DNA from: Woeseiaceae bacterium
GTDB lineage: Bacteria; Pseudomonadota; Gammaproteobacteria; Steroidobacterales; Woeseiaceae
Assembly (NCBI GenBank): GCA_021773135.1
Contig: JAJFKP010000018.1
Span: 1 to 64,000 of the forward strand
Length of the DNA: 64,000 nt
Reading direction: 5' to 3'
The notes beneath the pieces are model-generated. The model searched no databases. It worked only from the letters and a program-made list of their open reading frames with translations, and had not been told where the DNA came from. The position numbers were made by a program, and so were the translations under genes. Positions 28,329 to 37,565 of this stretch are shown in pieces. Numbering within the stretch: the first letter of the stretch is position 1; every line of letters begins with the position of its first letter.

Positions 28329-28565
28329 TCACGCGGCCTTCAGCTTCGGTGGCTTGCTTGGGTGGTAGGTGCCGTCATCCCAGATGTTGAATAGATGCTG
28401 GTGCTTCGGCTCTTGCTTCAGCTTGCTGAGGATAAATTCCCAGTGGCCTTCAAGCTCCTCAACGGTGTTCTGTTGCATCAAGTCCATCACGCCATTGACA
28501 TCGTGCCCTGCGTCAACAAGGTGGTGAAGAATAGTGTTCTGTATCATTCTGGATCTGTCTAGCAT
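28329..28565 (-). CDS. Hypothetical phage protein (78 aa)
   Basis: A small protein with a helical N-terminal half (MIQNTILHHLVDAGHDVNGV) and a Lys-rich C terminus (HPSKPPKLKAA). AGGAGAAGG lies just before the ATG, a strong ribosome site. It is one of a run of short genes between the scaffold-like gene and the end of the leftward block. No family or function recognised. Confidence 0.6.
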   Translation of the reverse strand: MLDRSRMIQNTILHHLVDAGHDVNGVMDLMQQNTVEELEGHWEFILSKLKQEPKHQHLFNIWDDGTYHPSKPPKLKAA

Positions 28566-28585
28566 GGTCCTTCTCCTGGTGGCTT

Positions 28586-29320
28586 CTATGCGGGTAGCTT
28601 CATGAAGGCGTCTTCACCGTGTTCTTTGATGAAGGCGACCTTGTCTTTTGTTTGCATCTGGCTGCGAGGTTTCGTATCAATTGTACGACCGCGCGATCCG
28701 CCTTTGTTGTTGCCGCCGCCGGTAGGCGGTGTGCCTCCGCCGCTGTGGCCACTGGCTTTGAACATCCGTCCCAGCCCCTCGGTGTACAGAGGATGCGATT
28801 TATCGCCAGCAGCCGCCGAGAGTTGGGCCGTGTAGTCGTTCACAGTGAGCTTCGCTCCGTCGTGCTCAATGTGGACAGTGACCTTGTCGCCGTCTACCTC
28901 GACCTTGACCTTTTCTTTTAGGTAAGCAGGCCCAAGCTCGGCGAATCCGTTGTTCGCTTCAATCGCTTCCGTGATCGCCTTGTCGCGGACTACCGTCTTC
29001 AGCGTCTTTGACAGCCCGCCGAAATTCTTCTCAAGGTCAGCAAGTTTCGTCTGAGCGGCTTGAAGTTCTTCCGCGCTGCCACCGCTTGTCTTCAGCGTTT
29101 CGATCTTCTCCTCCAGCGCCTTCACTTGCGCGTTGGACGCTTTGAAATTGTCGCGCTCTTTCTTCAGCGCGGATTTCAGACCAGAGACTTCCTCTAATCC
29201 TTCGACTTCAAGGCGGTAGATGGTGTGGTCCTCGCTGTCTTTTCGCTCGACGTAGTTCTCGTGGAGGTCTTCGTTGAGTGCGGTGTACTCGTCTTCAGTG
29301 AGTATGGTTTTAAGTTTCAT
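28586..29320 (-). CDS. Scaffold-like coiled-coil phage protein
   Basis: A 244-residue acidic protein. Residues about 45-110 are strongly predicted coiled coil (LKSALKKERDNFKASNAQVK; EELQAAQTKLADLEKNF). A compact region and a Gly-rich linker (GHSGGGTPPTGGGNNKGGS) follow, then a short C-terminal domain ending KEHGEDAFMKLPA. This layout resembles gp20-type capsid scaffolding proteins, which usually precede a major capsid gene. No capsid gene follows here. It overlaps the upstream gene by 11 nt. The assignment is tentative. Confidence 0.5.
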   Translation of the reverse strand: MKLKTILTEDEYTALNEDLHENYVERKDSEDHTIYRLEVEGLEEVSGLKSALKKERDNFKASNAQVKALEEKIETLKTSGGSAEELQAAQTKLADLEKNFGGLSKTLKTVVRDKAITEAIEANNGFAELGPAYLKEKVKVEVDGDKVTVHIEHDGAKLTVNDYTAQLSAAAGDKSHPLYTEGLGRMFKASGHSGGGTPPTGGGNNKGGSRGRTIDTKPRSQMQTKDKVAFIKEHGEDAFMKLPA

Positions 29321-30074
29321 CTGTGGCGTCCTCAGTTTGGAGTTTTATGCTGCCGCCATCAGCCAGGGATTTGGTTTTGTCCGGTGGTGACGGTTCATGT
29401 GTTTGGTCTTCGAGCATCGCGATATCGCTTTCACTGAATTCGGCTAACTCGGCGAGCACCTGCGTCGCGGTGCCAAAGGCTTTTTCAGCAGCCGTGATCT
29501 GCTTGTCAGCGAGTTCGACATCGCGCAGGACATCCATGTCGTCTTCGCTCAAGAGGCTTTCTTGAATGCGCTCTCGCTCGTCCTCCTGTACGCCGCTCAC
29601 CATCGCGTTTTCAGCGATCAGTGCTCGCGCCAATTCGGGATTCGCTTGCAGGTTGTGCGGCAGCAGGGCTGATGCACGTTGCTTGGGGTTGAGGTTCGTG
29701 AACGCTTGGATCAGGCGGTGGTGTGCCATGTTCGTCGCCGTGTCGTAGTCCGTGAGGGCGAGTGCCTTATCGGCAGTGGCCTTTAGCTTTTCGCGCTCCC
29801 TCAATGCCGTTGCGATGAACTTCGCTTTGGCACTGAAGAACGGTAGCGTGGCGTCGCGCAGTGCTGCCAACTGTCCTTGCGGCGTGAGGTTTTCGTCGCT
29901 GGCCAACGCACCTTTGATCTTCTCCACTTCCTCCGCGGCTTGGATCGCTTGGTTGTAGGCTTTGAAGATCGGGCTCTGGTCATTTCGTTCGCCCCACCAG
30001 TGTCCGAAATGACGCCGTTTGCCGTTGATGTGTCGGCTGACGTATTCATCGGGCTGCGGGCGAACCGTTGACAT
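29310..30074 (-). CDS. Hypothetical phage protein downstream of the large terminase
   Basis: A 254-residue, largely helical and charged protein (AYNQAIQAAEEVEKIKGALA; RQRASALLPHNL-type stretches), with an acidic C terminus. It occupies the slot where a portal gene normally follows terL, but it is much too short for a portal and shows no portal features. The start at 30074 is chosen because GAGGA lies about 6 nt upstream. No family recognised. Confidence 0.6.
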   Translation of the reverse strand: MSTVRPQPDEYVSRHINGKRRHFGHWWGERNDQSPIFKAYNQAIQAAEEVEKIKGALASDENLTPQGQLAALRDATLPFFSAKAKFIATALREREKLKATADKALALTDYDTATNMAHHRLIQAFTNLNPKQRASALLPHNLQANPELARALIAENAMVSGVQEDERERIQESLLSEDDMDVLRDVELADKQITAAEKAFGTATQVLAELAEFSESDIAMLEDQTHEPSPPDKTKSLADGGSIKLQTEDATDET

Positions 30075-30113
30075 CTGTCCTCTTCCTTTCTGTATGACTG
30101 GCATTTCGTTACC

Positions 30114-31703
30114 TCATGAAAATTGAGTTGGCTCCACGCCCGACATGGACGTGGGTAGCTTCTTGGGTTTGGTTGGGGCTGTGGGCTTCACCATGGTTGC
30201 TGACGATAGGTCTACGACGGTTCGCCTTTGACGTAACCGCTCGCGATATTTGGGATCGTCAATCTGACGCTTGTCGACTTTCACCGTTGACGCCGCCCAC
30301 GGCGCCGAGGTGACGTAGACGTAATTTTCAGGCCGCAGTGCCCACACCAGTCCGTACCGCAGTGAATCAAGAACGTGGTCAGCCGTGTCCGTATCGAGGT
30401 CTTCACGGTTACGGTCATCGTTCTTCGCCGCGAATGCGCATTCTTCGAAATAGACGCAGTTGGAGGCGTAGTAGAACGCGGGGTCAACGCGGTGCTGGGC
30501 GGGCTCGGCTTTCGCCATCAGGTCTCGCAGAATAGTCCAGCCCGCTACGCGGCCACCCTTCTGTGCGGGCAGGAGTCTCACGCCGTATTGGCTGAAAACA
30601 GATGCGATGCTCGTCGTACCGTGGTCGGCGAAACACGCATCGTCAGCAATCGCGCGCGGTGCTAGGTCTCGTCGCTCCAACCACTCGATTGCCCGTTCGG
30701 CGATCTCCTCAATCGGCCAGCCTTGACCTTTGTTGGGGTGCTCTTGCTGCGCGCTGTGAAGCTCGTCAATCAGGACTACGCTGTCGCGCGGGTAATGGGT
30801 GCCGTCGCCACCTCGACAATTTTCATTGGCGATGGCGATCAGTGTGAAGGCACAGGGCGCGCTGGTGCCATGGTCATAGCCGATCACGAATGACCAGAAT
30901 GGTCTGTCGCCCCATGTTTCGAGCCACGGCTTCGTCTTGTTGCGCTGAGTGCTGAGGACGGTCGCAAAATAGTTCCCCGACATGATCGTCCAGCTGCCTG
31001 TGATCCACGCTTCAGCGAGGGCGGGATCGCGTTCACTCATCGCATCAATTTGACGACGGTAGGACGGCGGCAGAAATGGATTGTCCGCGAGCGTTGAATG
31101 GACATAGGCAAAAATCTCGCCTGTCGTCTTTTCGACGAACGTGCTGATGCGCTCGCCCTCGCGGTGGTGCTTGGCGAAGGCCTCATAGACCCAGCCGTGA
31201 CCGACGCCGCCGGGGTTGCCTGTGCAGATGATGCGGCGGATCGTGTTCGGTTGTCGCAGCGTACTTCTGAGACGGTCGAACAGGAGCGGGTTATCCCAGC
31301 TTGGCAACTCTTCGAAGATGAGCATGGAGTAGGATTTGCCGTGGTGCCGCTCGTAATCTTCCCGCGTATCGCACTGACTGAACTCGACGGTTGCTCCGTT
31401 GGGGAGCGTCCATTTGGATTCGGCTTTGTTCCAATATTTTCTGACATCGCGGTCTTGCAGTAGCATCGCGAACACAGAGATAAATAAGTCTTTCAGTTGC
31501 GCTAGATCACGCCACTGACGTCTGAAGATTTCTACCTTGGCGTGTTCGCCGTACTGCATACAGTGGCGAAAGACGATGAAGGGCAGGACTTGGGTCTTAC
31601 CCCCGCCGCGACCCCCACCCAAGAACAGATGCACGTCTTCAGGTATTGCCAGAATGTCAGCTTGGAATTCACTGAGGTCGATTGCGGTGGCTTCTTGGGA
31701 CAT
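30114..31703 (-). CDS. Phage terminase large subunit
   Basis: Motor ATPase and nuclease that packages DNA into proheads. The 529-residue protein has Walker A GGRGGGKT (30-37), Walker B MLIFEE (127-132), a coupling CTGNPGG motif and a C-terminal RNase H-like nuclease beginning VIGYDHGTSAP. A further acidic motif follows around ADDACFAD. Full length for a Terminase_6-type TerL. Its ATG overlaps the small subunit stop by one base, as is usual for terS-terL pairs. Confidence 0.92.
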   Translation of the reverse strand: MSQEATAIDLSEFQADILAIPEDVHLFLGGGRGGGKTQVLPFIVFRHCMQYGEHAKVEIFRRQWRDLAQLKDLFISVFAMLLQDRDVRKYWNKAESKWTLPNGATVEFSQCDTREDYERHHGKSYSMLIFEELPSWDNPLLFDRLRSTLRQPNTIRRIICTGNPGGVGHGWVYEAFAKHHREGERISTFVEKTTGEIFAYVHSTLADNPFLPPSYRRQIDAMSERDPALAEAWITGSWTIMSGNYFATVLSTQRNKTKPWLETWGDRPFWSFVIGYDHGTSAPCAFTLIAIANENCRGGDGTHYPRDSVVLIDELHSAQQEHPNKGQGWPIEEIAERAIEWLERRDLAPRAIADDACFADHGTTSIASVFSQYGVRLLPAQKGGRVAGWTILRDLMAKAEPAQHRVDPAFYYASNCVYFEECAFAAKNDDRNREDLDTDTADHVLDSLRYGLVWALRPENYVYVTSAPWAASTVKVDKRQIDDPKYRERLRQRRTVVDLSSATMVKPTAPTKPKKLPTSMSGVEPTQFS

Positions 31704-32287
31704 CAGAAGCGGCCTTTGAAGAGTGGGGTTGCGTCCTTCAGTTCGTCGCTTTGCTGGATGATGATTTGTTCGTCGCGCTGCTTCAACCAGTCCTTGGTAT
31801 CCGCTGCTGGGGGAATGATATTCAACTGGAGATTCAGGTTCGTGGTTGCTATGCCACGCTGCTCTTCAGACAGGTCCTTGCGGAAGTACCGCATCCACAT
31901 GGAGACGGCTGTCAGATTGCCCTCTTTCGCCTCCTTCTCAACCACGTTGATCATGGTCTTGGTCTTGCGGCTGCGAGCCTTGTTGATCGCGGTCTCTATA
32001 TCGGGGTTTTCTTTGCGCCATTTGGCGAGGGTGGTCTCATGTATTCCGAGGGTGGCTGCTATGTCCGCATAGGTGGGGAGATCAATTGCGGCTTTGTACA
32101 CCTTAGGGATGATGTCGTGGGGTATCAGAATCTCCTGCGATCCGACCGTCTTCTGTAGGGCTCTCAATTCGAGGTTCTGAAGGTATTCAGGATCGTGCTT
32201 TGCAGTGCCTTTCCTCACCATCCGCCAGCGCTGTCCTGAACCGTCCAGGTATTCGCGTTCGTGAGTGCCTTTGTTGATCGATGCCAT
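31703..32287 (-). CDS. Phage terminase small subunit-like protein
   Basis: A 194-residue protein directly upstream of and coupled to terL. It has a helix-turn-helix near residues 75-105 (TYADIAATLGIHETTLAKWR), as expected of a TerS that binds the packaging site. A helical region (KTKTMINVVEKEAKEGNLTA) follows. The start at 32287 is preferred because the longer frame to 32383 adds an Arg-rich, atypical extension. The ribosome site is weak, so the start is uncertain. Confidence 0.75.
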   Translation of the reverse strand: MASINKGTHEREYLDGSGQRWRMVRKGTAKHDPEYLQNLELRALQKTVGSQEILIPHDIIPKVYKAAIDLPTYADIAATLGIHETTLAKWRKENPDIETAINKARSRKTKTMINVVEKEAKEGNLTAVSMWMRYFRKDLSEEQRGIATTNLNLQLNIIPPAADTKDWLKQRDEQIIIQQSDELKDATPLFKGRF

Positions 32288-33024
32288 GCCCACAAATTGC
32301 GATGATCTGGGGGTGATCTGCAACCGAACCCGCCATGAGCTTGCTTTGTCTCTGCATGGTCGCGGTGTCGTTGCCAACGACATTACGAGTCGCGGCGGTT
32401 TGAGAGCGACTCGTGGAGTATTGGCTAAACTACTGGGCTCGCTAGAAAGTGCGCCTATTGCCTATTTGGCGCTGCCTGTTTGACAGGGTTTCTATTAGGC
32501 GACAAGGCGCGTCCAATAGCAGTAAACCAATGGTGGTATGAAAGCGTGAGAGATCGGCGATGATTTGGGCTCGTCGCGGTTTACCGGGGGTGGCTTTGCA
32601 GCGGATCGCAGGTAATGGACTGCTGGCGGTGGTGAAATGGTGGTGATCAGGCCGAATTAAGGAAGGCGTCTGTCTAACTCCTCGGCCAGTCCGGTCAACA
32701 AGCACTTACCTTCAGAGACCCTCTGCATCGCAGTGAAACTCACCAGAATCGCACCCCTTACATCCGTAACGCACCCGTAACGCCCTCAACCTACCGTCGC
32801 TCCGCCGTTTGTTATTGGTGTTACGGGTGTTACTTATAGAATTAAGTTATGTAAGCAATCAATCAAACACTCCATAAGCAACGCTTCAACAACACTGCGT
32901 TTTTGATTCTTTATATAGTCTGAATGCCGAAATACCCGTACAGCCCTAACACCCGTTACAAATCGCTCAACGACGGTGCTTTGGCCTTCCCCGGATCCAG
33001 CACGGACACCCCTGCACCCCATGC
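32288..33024. other. Non-coding region between terS and the primase gene, with iterated CCGTAAC motifs
   Basis: No convincing gene is seen in 737 bp. CCGTAACGC occurs at 32764-32772 and 32775-32783 (11-bp period). The inverse GGTGTTACGGGTGTTAC is at 32817-32833, and a looser copy (CTAACACCCGTTAC) is near 32945. An AT-rich stretch follows at 32833-32935. An origin of replication, an operator, or the packaging (cos/pac) site expected near terS are all possible. Confidence 0.45.
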
Positions 33025-35391
33025 TCAAAACGTCGGATTCCCGTCGTCGATGTCTTTTGGCCACTCAATAACGCGCCCAAGGTACTTTTCAAACTCGGCT
33101 CGGCAGACGTCAATCGTCGGCAGGTTGTACCAACATCCACTCCGCTGCTGACCTCTTGGCCACTCATATCCGCTCGCTCGTCGCCGCGGATTGTAATTCT
33201 CCGGCAGCACCATTCGCACATAATCGCGCGCGAAAATCGCCTTCGATTCAGGTCCATCCTTGTTCGGAGATCGCTGTCGGTGAGTGAGATACGTTTCCCA
33301 GATTACGTCGATAGGTACGCGCTCGAATTCAAACGGCGCTCCACCGAAATTGCCTTCATGCAGACTGTCATACCAGAAGCTCTCGAACGCGTTCAATGAC
33401 AGGTCTTTCTGCGCGTCTTTGGCAGCGGTTTTCGGCAATAGTCGATGGTTCCAATCTGTTACCTCAATTTCGTGAAGCAAGCGATGCATCAGGACGTTCA
33501 TTCCGCCGCCGTCCATCTCCTTCACGACGTTGTCAAACCAGTCGAAATTTCCCTTCATTTTCTCGCTGACATTTGTCACGACAAAGCGGCGGTCGTCACC
33601 CTCGATGTCAGCCACTTGTTTCTGGTTCGTCGCGAACATCAATTTGAGGCGATTTCGCATCTGGGTCACGTCAATGAACTTTGCTTGGATGGACAGCGAC
33701 GGCTCGGTGATGATCGCTTTCATTTGGCTCGCCTGAACACTGCTCTTTGGCCTGACGGCTTCATCAGCGAACCCGAACAAAAGGTCGACCATGTGCATAT
33801 TGAAATCCGCCAGCAGGTCGCTGGTCTTGCTGAAGTGATACCAGTGGTTTCCGAACAGCCGACCGTAGGTTCTCGCGTACATGCCTTTGCCAATTCCTTG
33901 ACCGCCGAGCATCGCGAGCGCGACCTCACCGAGCAGTCCGGGTCGCTGAATTCCGCGCGCTTTCCACTTCCAGAAATATTCTGCGAGTTCCGCGTTGCCA
34001 TCACAGATAATCTCGTTCACCAGTTCGTCGAAATACGGTATGGAACCGGCCTTGGGTTCGTACGGAAAGCCAGCCCACATATTGAACACGCCGTTGCCTA
34101 AATATCCGCAGTCACGTGAGGGGTCCATAATCATGCTTTCGTAGGTGCGCCTTTCAGGATGCTCCATCCAGAGCTTGAATTTCGGGACAGGTCGGTCGCC
34201 AACTTCGATCAGGTTGTTGGCTTCGAAGATTGCGAGGTCGCTGGGTTTGAAGAAACGATATTCGATCCGTCGCTCCTTGCCCATGGTCGTTCTGAACTGC
34301 TCGACAATCGCCACCTTGCCGCCGCGCTTGGCCACCGCGTATTTCTGGTTGAGTTCGTTGCAGGCTGCGTTCTTCGCTTTGTCAGTCTCCTCGTTTATCG
34401 GTCCGAGGTTTCCGAAGCGCCGTTTGGCGCAGACCGATTTGTCACAGAAGTGCTTCATCGGTTGTTTGTTGCAGGCGTAGCCATAGTCTTTTCGGGCCGC
34501 TGATTTGAGTACCGTGTTGTTCAGTTCCTTTTCCGTGAGCGGCATAGGTAGCTTCGCGTTGAACGCGAGCATTGCGTCGCGCCAGTCGTCACCATGCTTG
34601 TCTTTGGCGTAGACCGAGAAGTGCATCAGCGCTTCATTGCGGCCGTCGCTGATGCGGGCGTCAATCATGTCTTGAAGGCAGGGCGGACCATCGGCATAGT
34701 CGCCAGCCGCTTTGGGTTTGGTCTTCGTAGGTACTTTCAGAGCCGTCAGCTGCTCCGCAGTCATCAATCGTGACTCGGCGAAGTCCAAGAAAGGAATCAG
34801 GTCCAGCCGCTTGCCCATCGCGTCGAGGCCGTAGCGCGTTGACACTTCATGATCGAAGTACGGCATGTTCAGCCAGTTGCCGACGCCACCCTCCTCCAGC
34901 TTTGTCTGCTTTGGGAATATCTCGCAGCCGTCATGCCCCATCGCTGTCGCCAGCTTCGCGAGCTTCGTGTTCACGGTCTTCGCGGAAACGCCTTCGCTGA
35001 AGAACGCCAGCACATGCGCGCCACCGCTCTTGCTCCTGCAAACAACCAGCGGCCAGTTCTGCTCTGTGATGAACTGGTGACACTGTTTCACCGCGTCGCC
35101 GTCGTAAGTGTCAACGTCGATGCAAGCCCAGTGACACGTCGCGTCATCGGTGATCGGTATGATGCCAAGTCCAACCTTGCCGGAAAGATGATCGCGCCAC
35201 GTCTCCGTCGTCGCGGGTTCGCCGATGGTCAGCGCCTTGCCGCCTTTCTTGTTCTTGCCTTTGCTCAGGTTGTCGTCAACTTGGTACTGGCCGTGAGCGC
35301 GATCCAAGCCTGTGAACAGCTTCGCCATTCGTGTGATGGTGGCGTCCGGTTTTGGTTTCGTCTTCGCCAACTTCGCAAAAGGGTCTGTCAC
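33025..35391 (-). CDS. Primase-polymerase with D5/SF3-like helicase
   Basis: A 788-residue replication protein. The N-terminal archaeo-eukaryotic-type primase domain has the metal motif DVD (92-94) and SGGAH (122-126), like the TOTE-system primase domain. A Cys-rich segment (HFCDKSVCAKRRFG) and a C-terminal helicase with Walker A GGQGIGKG (496-503) follow, then the Walker B-like DLLFGFADEA. The GTG at 35391 is chosen as start because a perfect GGAGGT lies 6 nt before it and the GTGA overlaps the upstream stop by 4 nt. It probably starts replication of the element. Confidence 0.85.
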   Translation of the reverse strand: MTDPFAKLAKTKPKPDATITRMAKLFTGLDRAHGQYQVDDNLSKGKNKKGGKALTIGEPATTETWRDHLSGKVGLGIIPITDDATCHWACIDVDTYDGDAVKQCHQFITEQNWPLVVCRSKSGGAHVLAFFSEGVSAKTVNTKLAKLATAMGHDGCEIFPKQTKLEEGGVGNWLNMPYFDHEVSTRYGLDAMGKRLDLIPFLDFAESRLMTAEQLTALKVPTKTKPKAAGDYADGPPCLQDMIDARISDGRNEALMHFSVYAKDKHGDDWRDAMLAFNAKLPMPLTEKELNNTVLKSAARKDYGYACNKQPMKHFCDKSVCAKRRFGNLGPINEETDKAKNAACNELNQKYAVAKRGGKVAIVEQFRTTMGKERRIEYRFFKPSDLAIFEANNLIEVGDRPVPKFKLWMEHPERRTYESMIMDPSRDCGYLGNGVFNMWAGFPYEPKAGSIPYFDELVNEIICDGNAELAEYFWKWKARGIQRPGLLGEVALAMLGGQGIGKGMYARTYGRLFGNHWYHFSKTSDLLADFNMHMVDLLFGFADEAVRPKSSVQASQMKAIITEPSLSIQAKFIDVTQMRNRLKLMFATNQKQVADIEGDDRRFVVTNVSEKMKGNFDWFDNVVKEMDGGGMNVLMHRLLHEIEVTDWNHRLLPKTAAKDAQKDLSLNAFESFWYDSLHEGNFGGAPFEFERVPIDVIWETYLTHRQRSPNKDGPESKAIFARDYVRMVLPENYNPRRRASGYEWPRGQQRSGCWYNLPTIDVCRAEFEKYLGRVIEWPKDIDDGNPTF

Positions 35392-35822
35392 GCGAACACC
35401 TCCACCCACTTCGCGCGGAAGTCATCAACCGACAGTCCGTCGATTCCGAACTTGCGATACTTCTCGTGTTTCAGAACGATCTTGCGTTGAGGCTCGTCAC
35501 AGTCGGTTGGTCGGTGACGCCACAGCGCCATGGCCTCATCACACTTCCACGCATCAGTAATCAGCTCACTATCGTTGAAGCGGGCGGCATAGTATTTCGA
35601 CGCTAGAATGTCGGTCCGCAAAGCTATGCCGTGCTGGCGAACGAAGACTTTTCTGAGTTTCGCGTAGGAGTCGATTTGATCCGCCCAGCGAACGCGAATG
35701 ACGAACAAGGGTGCTGACGGTCGGTCCGCTAGTCTCACGGTCATTGACGCCAGCATGGTGCCCATAGGCTCGTAACAAAGATCCGGCACCAGGAATCGTT
35801 TGTTGATATGAAGTAATTGCAT
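35388..35822 (-). CDS. Hypothetical phage protein coupled to the primase
   Basis: A 144-residue protein starting MQLLHINKRFLVPDLCYEPM, with a GGAG ribosome site 8 nt before the ATG. Its stop codon overlaps the primase start by 4 nt, so it is likely made with it and may act in replication. It has basic and aromatic-rich segments (YAKLRKVFVRQHGIALRTDI) but no motif I recognise. Confidence 0.6.
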   Translation of the reverse strand: MQLLHINKRFLVPDLCYEPMGTMLASMTVRLADRPSAPLFVIRVRWADQIDSYAKLRKVFVRQHGIALRTDILASKYYAARFNDSELITDAWKCDEAMALWRHRPTDCDEPQRKIVLKHEKYRKFGIDGLSVDDFRAKWVEVFA

Positions 35823-35898
35823 CTCTGCTTCTCCGGTTGCCCGGGCGCAGGTGATTTCGTATGGTTAGCTAGCTCTGTTGAAGCTCATCGCACCAAGA

Positions 35899-35931
35899 CC
35901 CTCATCACCATTGCTCGGTGATGGGGGTTTA
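35899..35931. terminator. Terminator-like hairpin after the excisionase-like gene
   Basis: CCCTCATCACC (35899-35909) pairs with GGTGATGGGG (35917-35926), directly beyond the stop of the leftward gene. The T-rich side faces the plus strand, so termination of the leftward gene would be weak or bidirectional. Confidence 0.5.
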
Positions 35932-36159
35932 TTTTGGGCTCATGTCGAGCGCCACCGCTTGCGCAGTAGATGTCACCTTTCGTGATTCAATCCAATTACG
36001 AACATCTTGCGGCGCGTATTTCACCATGCCGTTGATGCCTTTCCCTGCTTTGGTGAATACCGGGCCGCCACCGCTGACGCGATAACGGATGAGAGTATTC
36101 AACGGCAGGCCGAAGGTGTTGGCCACTTCTTCAGTTGATAACAGTTTTTCATCGGACAC
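35929..36159 (-). CDS. AlpA/excisionase-like helix-turn-helix protein
   Basis: A 76-residue protein with LLSTEEVANTFGLPLNTLIR followed by a wing-like PVFTKAGKG and VKYAPQDVRNWIE. This is the pattern of MerR/HTH_17-type DNA-binding proteins used as excisionases or AlpA regulators. The GTG at 36159 is preferred because GGAGG sits 8 nt upstream; an ATG at 36207 has no ribosome site. It lies between the integrase and the replication genes, a usual place for xis/alpA. Confidence 0.75.
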   Translation of the reverse strand: MSDEKLLSTEEVANTFGLPLNTLIRYRVSGGGPVFTKAGKGINGMVKYAPQDVRNWIESRKVTSTAQAVALDMSPK

Positions 36160-36293
36160 GACAATGCCCTCCAGATCAATGTTGAAACCTGAAGCCCGCA
36201 ATGTCATCTTTGGTTGTAGTATTTAGCTGGGTTGACGCCCCACAATGGCGACCTGATGAGTTTGGGCAACTCGAGTCACTACGCTAACATCTG

Positions 36294-37565
36294 TTAGACG
36301 CTTACCGCAACTCCATGCTTGTCTAGCAACGCTTTCAGCCTGTCGCCGACCACGATTTCCGCGCTGTACAGGTGCTCGTCGTAGATGTCGCCGTATTCAG
36401 ATTCTGCGATTCCAAGCTCCTTGATGCTGTGATCTGTGAGGGCGTATCGATACTTCGCCTCAATGTCACAGCGGTCTCGCTGGTTGATGTAGAAGCGGCG
36501 CATGGAGTAGTAGACGACCCGGTATTCAAGTTCGTCCTTAACCGTCTCCAAGAGTTCGCCGGGCGAGGTCATCTGAAATCGAGTGCTATTCCGTGACGGA
36601 AAAACGAAGTCACGTCGCTGGTCGAACATATATCGTTCGCGCCTCATATCGTTGTGCCACCTTCGCAGTGCTGCCACGGCAAGCGGATTCAGATACTTCC
36701 TGAAAACATCCGGTCGCATTTCAGCATCGTGTCGCTTGGCTCCATTGATTTTTTGCTCGGTGGCATCAAAGTCGATGTAGGGAGCGTCGTCGAATAGGTC
36801 TTGCAGCATGCTCCACTTCACCCGTGCCGCCTCCTCCCACGTCCGTAGCCCTGTGAAAGCACATACGAGCCAATGAGTGGCGGCGACAGGGTTTCTACTG
36901 TAGCTGGACTCCGCGAGTGCCACGGCGGTCGCCCAATCGCCGTCTCGCGCAAATGCGGGATGATGTGTCGTGCGATGTTTGGCCTGCCTGTACGCGAGAT
37001 TGATGCCCGCAATCGGAAATGGAAACACGCCGCGCGGCAGTCGCTCATTCCAGTGTTTCGCGACCATGGCTAATCGGCTGAAAGCCTTTTTGACATTGTG
37101 CTCGCTTTCGCCGCTCTTCCGCATCTTGATCGCTTTGGTTTCAAATTCTCGTGGATTCGAGAATGACACCATCAGCCTGTCGTTCCAGCCCAGCCTGTCA
37201 AGGTAGCTTTCGTAGGCCCTCGCAGTGCTGTCCTTCAGACTGGTGACGTTCAGATAATCTGCGAGCGACTGCTCCACTGTCCATTCTTGGAGTTCACTGG
37301 TTCGCTGCTCCTCGCCTTTCTTGATGGATCGCAGGATATCTAGCGATTCACCCTCAGCCTGTTCAACGTTCACGACAGGCCACGTTCCAATCTTTTTCTG
37401 AACTGATCGGCCTTGGATGGTCTTAATGAACTGAAAGGTCTTTGTTCCGCCCGGACTGTGAAGCAAGTAGAGCGGATAGGATCGATCAGGATGGCGAAGT
37501 CGACACTGACTTGACGGTGGTGGCAATTTCGCAATACCAGTATCGGTGGTTGGCATTTTTTTCAT
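36294..37565 (-). CDS. Tyrosine-type integrase
   Basis: A 423-residue site-specific recombinase, probably responsible for insertion next to bamD. The C-terminal catalytic domain shows Arg241 in FTGLRTWEEAARV, Arg356/357 in YSMRRFYINQ, His379 in ALTDHSIKELG and a candidate nucleophile Tyr400 in DEHLYS. The usual box II His before Arg is not obvious, so the protein is divergent. The start at 37565 is chosen because GGGAG lies 7 nt upstream; the longer frame to 37763 would run through the candidate att site. It is adjacent to attR, as is typical. Confidence 0.8.
   Translation of the reverse strand: MKKMPTTDTGIAKLPPPSSQCRLRHPDRSYPLYLLHSPGGTKTFQFIKTIQGRSVQKKIGTWPVVNVEQAEGESLDILRSIKKGEEQRTSELQEWTVEQSLADYLNVTSLKDSTARAYESYLDRLGWNDRLMVSFSNPREFETKAIKMRKSGESEHNVKKAFSRLAMVAKHWNERLPRGVFPFPIAGINLAYRQAKHRTTHHPAFARDGDWATAVALAESSYSRNPVAATHWLVCAFTGLRTWEEAARVKWSMLQDLFDDAPYIDFDATEQKINGAKRHDAEMRPDVFRKYLNPLAVAALRRWHNDMRRERYMFDQRRDFVFPSRNSTRFQMTSPGELLETVKDELEYRVVYYSMRRFYINQRDRCDIEAKYRYALTDHSIKELGIAESEYGDIYDEHLYSAEIVVGDRLKALLDKHGVAVSV

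Noticed and set aside
32442-32705. 87-residue leftward frame between terS and the primase
   Set aside because: Composition is Arg/Pro-rich with no ribosome site. It lies in a region with iterated motifs and looks like chance.
32834-33064. 76-residue leftward frame overlapping the primase end
   Set aside because: It overlaps the conserved end of the primase gene in another frame and has no independent support.
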